From NCBI GenBank assembly GCA_026394565.1, contig JAPKYA010000045.1, positions 46,162 through 110,161 of the forward strand: a stretch of 64,000 nucleotides of DNA. The letters are read 5' to 3'. The stretch is from Methanothrix sp. Lineage in GTDB: Archaea; Halobacteriota; Methanosarcinia; Methanotrichales; Methanotrichaceae. The notes beneath the pieces were generated by a model. It was not told where the DNA came from. It did not search any database and saw only the letters and a program-made list of their open reading frames with translations. Shown here piece after piece: positions 7,894-14,963 of this stretch. Position numbers and translations under genes: made by a program. The stretch's first letter is position 1. Every line of letters starts with the position of its first letter.

Positions 7894-8526
7894 ATGATTT
7901 ATGGGCCAATGATACTATCTTTTTGTATAGGTGGCTTCATTGCTTTCATTGATTTAATTACGAGCCAATATCCTAGAACGGTAAGCTTCATCAAGGGATC
8001 TTATCATTTGTATTGCTATTCTCTTCTATATGCAATAATAAGTCTTATTACTATGATCGGTTTTTGGGTATTAGTTGAAAATCACATCCTAAATTTGGAC
8101 TTGTGGATTTGTTCTGTTTTAGCAGGAATATTTGCCAGACCGGTGTTCCATACAGCGATCTTTCATGCGATATATCACGGAGAAGCCTTTCCTATAGGAT
8201 TGGAAACCATAGTTAGAAATTTTGATCAATATTTTGCTGTTGGTATAAAGTTAGATTCATTTAACGAGTTGAGCAAATTTGTGGAAGATTCTCGTTTTCA
8301 ACATAGTACTTCAGATCACATCTATGAAATGATCACAAACAATATCCCCCCGATGGAAAAACCCGAAAGAGCTGTAGTCGATAAAGACTTGATAGATATC
8401 ATGAAGGATGATGGCTACACAAATAACCAAAAGTCAAAAACGCTGAAACTATATTATTTAAATAAATTTGGGAAAAAGAATTTTATTCGCGTCTTTGAAA
8501 TACAAGACGGTGACACTATAAGATAA
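7894..8526 (+). CDS. Membrane protein with cytoplasmic tail, unknown function
   Basis: The 210-residue protein has three hydrophobic segments in its first 95 residues (ILSFCIGGFIAFIDLI, LYCYSLLYAIISLITMIGFWVLV, LWICSVLAGIFA). A polar tail of about 110 residues with many charged residues follows. No enzymatic motif is visible. The AT-rich codon use differs from the GC-richer chromosomal genes to the right, consistent with provirus cargo. It is convergent with the integrase and ends 8 bases before it, and so sits at the probable right end of the element. A superinfection-exclusion or defence role is possible but unproven. Confidence 0.45.
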   Translation: MIYGPMILSFCIGGFIAFIDLITSQYPRTVSFIKGSYHLYCYSLLYAIISLITMIGFWVLVENHILNLDLWICSVLAGIFARPVFHTAIFHAIYHGEAFPIGLETIVRNFDQYFAVGIKLDSFNELSKFVEDSRFQHSTSDHIYEMITNNIPPMEKPERAVVDKDLIDIMKDDGYTNNQKSKTLKLYYLNKFGKKNFIRVFEIQDGDTIR

Positions 8527-8534
8527 TGCGAATT

Positions 8535-9476
8535 TTAAATCCCCAGCTGTGGTATGGCCGCCAAATAAGCTTCTCTCAGCTCCTTTAAATCTATGTGGTT
8601 ATACAGATCAAATGCTTCTGTTCTGCTATCCCCTCGGAGCTCCTTGATGTACTCTCTCCTCATTCCTGCCCTGAAGAGGTGAGTACAGAACCAATGCCGG
8701 CAAGCGTGCGGTGAAAAGTGATCTTCCAACCGCTCCGATTTTGGATTATGCAATCCCACGTGCTTGGCTGCCTCTGTCACAGCTCGATAGACATCATTTC
8801 GGCTTATTCTATATCCCCACGTGCTGAGGAATAAGGCGGTCTCATTCCTTCGGTTCACGCCCTCCCGAACTCGGAGCCATCGCCGGAGGAGATAGGCCGC
8901 CTCATCATCCATGAACAGCGTCCTGTTGCTTCTTTTCGCTGTGGGCTTCAAGCGTATTGTATTTTCCACCAGATTGACATCGCCCAAGTCCAGGGAGAGC
9001 AGCTCGCCGCGTCTCATTCCTGTCTTAAAGAGCAAGCCAAGCATAGCCTTATCCCTGATCGTGGGAGCCCCCCTAATCATCGCGCCGGCATCTTCCACAC
9101 TGATAAGCTGTCTCTCATGACTGTCTCCGTTTTCTTTGTAGCGTTTCAGGTAGCGTTTGCGGATAATTAGAGCAGGATTGGATAAGATCAGGCCCTCGAA
9201 GATCAGGAAATCATAAAAGCTGGAGAGCGTGCTGAAGTATCTCTCTATGGTCTTTTGCGAAGCTCCCCGATCCCTTCGCATATGCTCTATGAAGCCCCGT
9301 AATTCCTCCCTATCAGCTTGTTCCACCAATTGGATCTCAGCTCCGCGCTCGACTAGATAAGCCTGGAAGATCCGTAAGACTGATTTGTAGCGAGAGATGG
9401 AGCCCGGAGCCATGCCGCGGATTACGCAGTCTTCCAGGTAACGGCCTATCAGATTGTCGGCCATCAAGCAACCCAC
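8535..9476 (-). CDS. Tyrosine recombinase (integrase)
   Basis: The 313-residue protein has the two-domain layout of XerC/D-type recombinases. A SAM-like core-binding domain spans about residues 8-110 and a catalytic domain follows. Visible catalytic positions are the Arg of TGMRRGELLSL, the His and Arg of HACRHWFCTHLF, and the Tyr of AFDLYNHID. This enzyme class cuts and rejoins DNA through a phosphotyrosine link, here presumably to integrate and excise the provirus. Its start overlaps the end of the 169-aa gene by 13 bases, so the two are co-expressed. A chromosomal XerA role is less likely given the terminase and primase genes nearby. Confidence 0.85.
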   Translation of the reverse strand: MGCLMADNLIGRYLEDCVIRGMAPGSISRYKSVLRIFQAYLVERGAEIQLVEQADREELRGFIEHMRRDRGASQKTIERYFSTLSSFYDFLIFEGLILSNPALIIRKRYLKRYKENGDSHERQLISVEDAGAMIRGAPTIRDKAMLGLLFKTGMRRGELLSLDLGDVNLVENTIRLKPTAKRSNRTLFMDDEAAYLLRRWLRVREGVNRRNETALFLSTWGYRISRNDVYRAVTEAAKHVGLHNPKSERLEDHFSPHACRHWFCTHLFRAGMRREYIKELRGDSRTEAFDLYNHIDLKELREAYLAAIPQLGI

Positions 9477-9973
9477 TGCAAACTATCTTCTTCTTCTTTG
9501 ACCACACCAAATGCTTCAAGGGTCTCCAGTTGGCCACCAATGGCATTAATGAGATCAGTCTCCCTTCGATCAATTCCAAGCGCCTCAATTAGCTGCGACT
9601 TGTCTAAAGAACCACGAGCTTTGAGAACTCTAACAAGGTCCTCGCTCAACCTCCGAGAGCCTGCAAAATCCGACTTTAACCATGGAGCCGCACGGTAGCG
9701 TTTTAATTCTGCCTCATATCGCTCTAAGAGGATATTTTTTCTTTGGAGATCTTCGCGCATTGTGTTTATTTCATTTTTCAGGCCTGACAGCTCGCGCATG
9801 TGTCGCGGTGCTAACTCCTCTTTCTCATCGATCACACCGTCCACTATTGAAATTATGTACTTTGAAAGGGATGTATGGGCCTTTGCTGCTAGCTTTTCCC
9901 ATCTCTCCTTATGTGGCCTCGATGGATGATAGACATAGGTATAACGGGTTTTATCAGGAATAGGATTGGCCAT
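9464..9973 (-). CDS. Integrase-associated DNA-binding coiled-coil protein
   Basis: The 169-residue product starts with a strand plus helices (TRYTYVYHPSRPHKERWEKLAAKAHTSLSKYIISIVDGVI) that resembles a ribbon-helix-helix. A coiled coil follows (MRELSGLKNEINTMREDLQRKNILLERYEAELKRY), then a winged-helix-like end (VLKARGSLDKSQLIEALGI). It immediately precedes and overlaps the integrase gene. Proteins of this build often act as recombination directionality or accessory factors, or as regulators of integrase; that role is inferred from position. A TATA box 23-30 bases before the ATG points to a leaderless transcript. Confidence 0.6.
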   Translation of the reverse strand: MANPIPDKTRYTYVYHPSRPHKERWEKLAAKAHTSLSKYIISIVDGVIDEKEELAPRHMRELSGLKNEINTMREDLQRKNILLERYEAELKRYRAAPWLKSDFAGSRRLSEDLVRVLKARGSLDKSQLIEALGIDRRETDLINAIGGQLETLEAFGVVKEEEDSLQWVA

Positions 9974-9995
9974 TGAGATAGAAATAAACGCTATC

Positions 9996-10003
9996 CTATA
10001 AAG
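9996..10003 (-). promoter_or_regulatory. TATA box of the integrase operon
   Basis: On the minus strand, AAAGCTTTATAGGATAG contains TTTATAGG 23 to 30 bases before the ATG at 9973. The distance predicts transcription starting at the ATG. The upstream AAAGC could be the B-recognition element. Confidence 0.5.
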
Positions 10004-10063
10004 CTTTTACTGAGTAGAAAATAGCTCTATTCCCGACGGGAGCATCACTTTTTCTGGTAGGTT

Positions 10064-12091
10064 TTAGATGCCAAATGGTTCCAAGACGGCTCGCAGATCT
10101 TCCAGCGTTACAGGCTTGCTAAGATAATCATCCATGCCCGCATCAAGGCACTTTTCTCGATCACCTTTGAGTGCATAGGCAGTAATAGCGATTATCTTCG
10201 GTTGATCGGCTGACGCCCAACGCTTCCGAATGGCTCTGGCGGCTTCAAAGCCATCCATTTCTGGCATCTGAACATCCATGAGAATTAGGTCATAGGGCTG
10301 TATTTCCAAGGAACGCAAGACCTCTTTGCCGTTACTTGCCACATCAGCATGATAGCCTAGATTATTTAGCATCTTTAGCATTACCATTTGGTTAACAACA
10401 TTATCTTCAGCCAACAGTATCCGAAGAAATTGGTTTTTATCTATTCCAATGTCGCGATCTTTCCTTGTCTCTGATATCATACTACTGGAGGGCTTGATGA
10501 GGGTCGCATCAGCCAATATTGTGAAGTGAAAGGTTGAACCCTTACCTAATTCGCTCTCCGCCCAGATCCGTCCGCCCATCATTTCCACAAGCTTCTTGCT
10601 TATGGCGAGACCAAGTCCGGTGCCGCCGTAACTGCGTGTAGTCGATGAGTCCACTTGGGTGAATGGTTGGAATAGACGGCTCATCTTATCTTCAGGAATT
10701 CCAATTCCGGTATCTTTCATCTCAAAGTATATCCCGTGACATACGCCATCCAGCTTCTCGCTAGAGACAGAGATGGATATCGCACCTTTATCGGTGAATT
10801 TAACTGCGTTACTGAGCAGATTGGCCAGGATTTGTTGAAGCCTGGTAGAGTCCCCAATAATTGCCCGAGGAGTGGTTTCATCTATGGCATAGGTCAAGTC
10901 CAGGCTTTTCTTAGACGCAATCGCGCGCACAAGATTCAGTGAGTCCTCCACGCACCTTTTGAGTTCAAATGGCCGGGACTCCAACTCCATCATTCCGCTA
11001 TCGACCTTGGAAAAGTCGAGTATATCGTTTATGACCGATAGCAGCGAGTCACCACTGCTTCCGATAATCTTCAAATAATTGCGCTGGTCCGCCGTCAGAT
11101 CAGTTTCCATGAGAAGGTCCGCCAAGCCTATGACGGCGTTCATCGGAGTTCGTATCTCATGGCTCATATTGGCTAGAAAATCAGATTTAGCTTTTGCCGC
11201 AGATTCCGCTGTTTCTTTTGCTTTTCTGAGTTCATCCTCTGCCTTTTTGCGCTTATTAATATCTTCGACCGTCCCATCATAATGCGTGCCATCCTCATCT
11301 TGCACTATTAAAGTGTTCATTGAGACCCAAAACTTGGTGCCGTCCCTTCGCCGCACTTCAAGTTCGAATCCTTCAAGGAAGCCTTGCTCGAGAAGCGTCT
11401 TTATTGCTCTGTCTCGGTCTTGAGGATTAACATAGAACTGATGGCCTATGTCCGTAACAGAAGCAATCAGCTCTTCAGGAGTATCGTATCCGAAAAGCCG
11501 CGCAAAAGCCGGGTTGACGTTTATGTACCTGCCACCCTGAACGCTCTGGTATATGCCCATTATGGAATTTTCAAAGATATTATGATATTTCTCTCTGCTT
11601 CTTCTGAGATCTTCCTCAATCTGCTTAAGTTCTGTTATATCGCGTATCGATTCTATTGCTCCGATAATCTTTCCTGAAGAGTCGTAAAGAGGGGCGGCTT
11701 TTCCCCATGTGTAAGAGCCACCCTGCCTGAAAGAGGAAATTTGCGCTTCGCCACTGATGCTTGTGCCATCTCGTTGCAGATTCCTATATTCGGATTCAAT
11801 TTTTGCATCCGGTTTCAAGACCAGGTCAACTAGAATGGGTCGCCTGCAATTGTAGAAAGGCAGTGCATACACATAGTCCCCTTTTCCCAAAATGTCTATG
11901 GCTTTCATACCAGTCAGATTCTCCATAGCCTTATTCCAGGCGATCACTTTGCCTTTGAGATCAATGGCTAAGGTGGCGTCTGGAACAAAATCTATGATAC
12001 TTGCTGGTTGGATGAAGTCCATCTTGGCTGTTGTTGCAGAGCAATTAGAGATACTCTCCCTTTCTTGATTATCCTTGTCATCTCCTGACAT
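10064..12091 (-). CDS. Hybrid histidine kinase, PAS-PAS-HisKA-HATPase-REC
   Basis: The start is placed at the ATG at 12091, which follows GGGTGG, giving 675 residues. Two PAS domains come first (near residues 30-150 and 160-280, the latter introduced by YHNIFENSIMGIYQS). The HisKA segment FLANMSHEIRTPMNAVIG carries the phospho-accepting histidine. The ATPase domain has NAVKF, DTGIGIPEDK and GGTGLGLAISKKL. The receiver domain at the end has the phospho-Asp in LMDVQMPEMDG and a conserved Lys in LSKPV. No membrane segment is present, so it is a cytoplasmic sensor. It lies just after the ThiC-like gene and may be co-transcribed; its output partner is not visible. Confidence 0.9.
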   Translation of the reverse strand: MSGDDKDNQERESISNCSATTAKMDFIQPASIIDFVPDATLAIDLKGKVIAWNKAMENLTGMKAIDILGKGDYVYALPFYNCRRPILVDLVLKPDAKIESEYRNLQRDGTSISGEAQISSFRQGGSYTWGKAAPLYDSSGKIIGAIESIRDITELKQIEEDLRRSREKYHNIFENSIMGIYQSVQGGRYINVNPAFARLFGYDTPEELIASVTDIGHQFYVNPQDRDRAIKTLLEQGFLEGFELEVRRRDGTKFWVSMNTLIVQDEDGTHYDGTVEDINKRKKAEDELRKAKETAESAAKAKSDFLANMSHEIRTPMNAVIGLADLLMETDLTADQRNYLKIIGSSGDSLLSVINDILDFSKVDSGMMELESRPFELKRCVEDSLNLVRAIASKKSLDLTYAIDETTPRAIIGDSTRLQQILANLLSNAVKFTDKGAISISVSSEKLDGVCHGIYFEMKDTGIGIPEDKMSRLFQPFTQVDSSTTRSYGGTGLGLAISKKLVEMMGGRIWAESELGKGSTFHFTILADATLIKPSSSMISETRKDRDIGIDKNQFLRILLAEDNVVNQMVMLKMLNNLGYHADVASNGKEVLRSLEIQPYDLILMDVQMPEMDGFEAARAIRKRWASADQPKIIAITAYALKGDREKCLDAGMDDYLSKPVTLEDLRAVLEPFGI

Positions 12092-12146
12092 GAACCACCC
12101 AAGACAATGGCTGAAACCTATGATTGGAAGCATCCTGAAGCCAATA

Positions 12147-13400
12147 TTATTTCAGATAACTTTCCATGATAAGTATTGCGCAGTACTTCCCACACATGGA
12201 GCAGGTATCTGCTTTATCCTGATGATGGATCTCCCTCGCCCTATCACCATCTATGGCTGCAATAAATTGACCTTCCCAATCTCTCGCCCTTCTGTACCTG
12301 GCTAAATTCTTGTCTTCGGGCCTCGGGCCGTACTTCAGGGTATCTCCTATGTGAGCTGCTATTTTAAAGGCCACCACTCCTTCCCTGACCTGGGCCACAT
12401 TGGGAAGGGCGAGGTGCTCGGAGGGGGTGATGTAGCAGAGGTAATCAGCTCCAGCGCCGGCCGCAAGAGATCCGCCTACACACCCTGAGATATGGTCATA
12501 CCCAACTCCGATGTCGAGCGGAAGCGGGCCTGCAACGAACAACGGCCTATGATCGGTCTTCTTCTTGTAATGAGCGACATAGGCAGCTATCTTCTCTGGG
12601 CTGACATGCCCGCCCATACCCTCAATGATAACCTGAACGCCCAGCTCATTCGCTCTCCTGGCCAGCTTTGCATTCATGTCCATCTCCATCTCTTGGGGCT
12701 CATCCATGTGGTCGTGGATGCACCCACTCCTCATGGTGTTCCCAAGGGAAAGCACGACATTCTTCAGAGAGAGAGCCTCGCATATCTCATCGAAATGGGA
12801 CCAAAATGGGTTTTCCTTGCCGCTTTGCAGCATCCATGCCGATGTGAAGGATCCGCCTTTGGACACCATCCCCATTATCCTCTTCGTGTTCCTGAGCATC
12901 TCCAGCATCTTATGGGTGAAGCCTGCATGGACGACGATGGATGAAATCCCCATGCTAACCTGCTTTTTGATCATCCGGATAAGATCTTGCTCAGTTATGG
13001 CCTTAAATGAGCCTGCCTCGACAACTGCCTGGTATATAGGCACGGTCGTTAAAGGCGCTGTAGTCTCCTCTAAGATTCTTTGTCGGATCTCATCGATATT
13101 ACCGCCCATTGATAGGTCTGAGATGGTATCCGCTCCGTATTTTTCTGCGATCCTTGCCTTCTCGACCTCAATATCCGGATCAAAAACCTCCGCAGATGTC
13201 CCAATGTTAGCATTGATCTTTGTCTTTAGGCCTTCACCTATGCCCAAGGAGGGCTTTCCATCTCGCTGCATTACAGCAACGCGCCCGGAGGCGATCTGCC
13301 TTCGGAGGAAATCGGGCTTCACCCCTTCTGTTTTAGCCACTTCGTCGATAACTGGAACCTCTTCACCAGCAATTGCAGCCGTTAGAAGGTTCTTGTTCAA
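12147..13400 (-). CDS. bzaF: ThiC-family radical SAM enzyme, probable 5-hydroxybenzimidazole synthase (BzaF-like)
   Basis: The 417-residue protein is full length for the ThiC family and keeps the C-terminal cluster-binding motif CSMCGKYC. It differs from canonical ThiC at conserved places: GGHVSPEKIAAYVAHYKKKTDHRPLFVAGPLPLDIGVGYDHISGCVGGSLAAGAGADYLCYITPSEH. That pattern matches my memory of BzaF, the paralog that converts aminoimidazole ribotide to 5-hydroxybenzimidazole, the lower ligand of methanogen cobamide (factor III). The adjacent gene encodes canonical ThiC, which supports a split in function. The start is a TTG preceded by GAGAGG. A second hydroxymethylpyrimidine synthase remains the alternative. 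Confidence 0.65.
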   Translation of the reverse strand: MNKNLLTAAIAGEEVPVIDEVAKTEGVKPDFLRRQIASGRVAVMQRDGKPSLGIGEGLKTKINANIGTSAEVFDPDIEVEKARIAEKYGADTISDLSMGGNIDEIRQRILEETTAPLTTVPIYQAVVEAGSFKAITEQDLIRMIKKQVSMGISSIVVHAGFTHKMLEMLRNTKRIMGMVSKGGSFTSAWMLQSGKENPFWSHFDEICEALSLKNVVLSLGNTMRSGCIHDHMDEPQEMEMDMNAKLARRANELGVQVIIEGMGGHVSPEKIAAYVAHYKKKTDHRPLFVAGPLPLDIGVGYDHISGCVGGSLAAGAGADYLCYITPSEHLALPNVAQVREGVVAFKIAAHIGDTLKYGPRPEDKNLARYRRARDWEGQFIAAIDGDRAREIHHQDKADTCSMCGKYCAILIMESYLK

Positions 13401-13535
13401 TTGGATCCTCTCTGTAGCGTTATTATCTGCATCTAAATCCTCTTATACCCTTCTGCGATTTAATTTTTATCGTAATAGCTTGCATCGGGGATAAGAGCAT
13501 GCGTAATGGATCCGATCGATTTAGTGCGATCTTCA

Positions 13536-13557
13536 TGCGGCGGGGTGCGCCGCCGCA
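13536..13557 (-). terminator. Stem-loop after thiC
   Basis: TGCGGCGG and CCGCCGCA form a perfect 8-bp GC-rich stem around GGTGCG, 15 bases past the thiC stop codon. It could mark the end of that transcript. There is no clear uridine run next to it, so termination is inferred only from position and stability. Confidence 0.4.
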
Positions 13558-13572
13558 GTTTGACTTTGGCAG

Positions 13573-14862
13573 CTAGCGTCTCAGATCTATATTTTCTTTT
13601 ATTATCTTTAGGGCGCAATAATCTCCACACATGGTACAGACCATGCTGTCTGATGGTGCTCTCTCGTTCCTGACCTGCTTGGCAGTCTCGGGATCGATGG
13701 CGAGTTGGAACTGTCTCTCCCAGTGCATATCGCGTCTGGCCCTTCCCATTTCCAGGTCCTGACCGCGGGCGTTGTTCTTGACCATATCGCCGATGTGGGC
13801 TGCTATTCTGGCAGTGACGACTCCTTGCCTGACGTCCTCCACATTAGGTAGTGCCAGATGCTCAGCAGGTGTGACATAGCATATGAAGTCTGCACCATAG
13901 GCACTTGACAGACTTGCACCTATGGCCGCTACTATGTGGTCATAGCCCGGAGCTATATCTGTGACCAACGGGCCGAGCATATAGAAAGGCCGCTCGTTGG
14001 TCATCCTCTTCATGACCTTAACATTTGCTTCGATCTCGTCTATGGGGATATGCCCAGGACCCTCGACTATGGTCTGGACACCTGCGGCCTGGGCTCTATC
14101 AGCAAGCTCCGCATTTATTATCAGCTCCTGGATCTGGGCTCGGTCAGTTGAGTCGTGGACCGCTCCAGCTCGCAGGCCGTTGCCCAAGCTCAGAGTCACA
14201 TCATGCTCTTTTAGGATCTCCAGAAGATAGTCGAACTCGCTGTAGAGGGGATTCTCTTTTCCGTTGTGAAGCATCCAGCCGATCATGAAGGCTCCACCCC
14301 TACTGCAGACACCGCCGAACCTTCCACCCTGGCGCTTGAGCCTCTCTATGCAGATGTTGTTAATCCCTGTATGGATGGCCATGAAGTTCGTGCCGAGTTT
14401 TGCCTGTTCTTCCGTGACCCTGAAAAGATCATCCTCGGGCATGTCCACCCCGGCGCCGTACTTTCTTATGGCCTCAATGAATGCCTGGTACAGTGGGACG
14501 CTTCCCACGCTCAAAGCAGTCGCCTCTACAACTCGCCTGCGGATTTCTCTGAAGTTTCCTCCCGTCGATAGCTCCATCAGAGTATCGGCCCCAGTCTGTT
14601 CCGCCACGCGAGCTTTTTTCACCTCCATCTCAACGTCCACGATATCGCTGCTCGTTCCGATAGAAGCGTTCACCTTGGTTCTGAGTCCTTTGCCGATGCC
14701 GACTGGCTTCGTATACCTATAAGGGCTGTGTGGAATGACAATATTGCCGCTGGCGATGCCTCTGCAGATAAACTCGGGAGTAACTCCTTCGTCTTCTGCT
14801 ACGATCCTCATCTCTTCGGTTATCTTCCTCGCCACAGCATCATCAATGATTCCCAAAATCAA
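13573..14862 (-). CDS. thiC: Phosphomethylpyrimidine synthase ThiC
   Basis: The 429-residue protein is a canonical ThiC. It makes 4-amino-5-hydroxymethyl-2-methylpyrimidine phosphate from aminoimidazole ribotide in thiamine synthesis, using S-adenosylmethionine and a [4Fe-4S] cluster. Conserved stretches include KVNASIGTS, MELSTGGNF, ERPFYMLGPLVTDIAPGYDHIVAAIGASLSSAYGADFICYVTPAEH and the cluster motif CTMCGDYC near the end. The first codon is TTG, with CGGTGA just upstream. The spacing is tight, so the start could be a few codons later. No thiamine riboswitch-like structure was recognised in the short upstream gap. It precedes the BzaF-like gene by 172 bases. Confidence 0.93.
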   Translation of the reverse strand: MILGIIDDAVARKITEEMRIVAEDEGVTPEFICRGIASGNIVIPHSPYRYTKPVGIGKGLRTKVNASIGTSSDIVDVEMEVKKARVAEQTGADTLMELSTGGNFREIRRRVVEATALSVGSVPLYQAFIEAIRKYGAGVDMPEDDLFRVTEEQAKLGTNFMAIHTGINNICIERLKRQGGRFGGVCSRGGAFMIGWMLHNGKENPLYSEFDYLLEILKEHDVTLSLGNGLRAGAVHDSTDRAQIQELIINAELADRAQAAGVQTIVEGPGHIPIDEIEANVKVMKRMTNERPFYMLGPLVTDIAPGYDHIVAAIGASLSSAYGADFICYVTPAEHLALPNVEDVRQGVVTARIAAHIGDMVKNNARGQDLEMGRARRDMHWERQFQLAIDPETAKQVRNERAPSDSMVCTMCGDYCALKIIKENIDLRR

Positions 14863-14963
14863 TCACCGTACTTGAATAGAGCTGCCTATTATTTAACGTT
14901 GTTTAAAAAATTAAATTTACCAAAAGAAAAGTTAGCTTGATTTAATCTCGCTGCGATCGAATC

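Noticed and set aside
14863-14963. A possible thiamine riboswitch before thiC.
   Set aside because: The gap is short and AT-rich and shows none of the conserved riboswitch core sequences.
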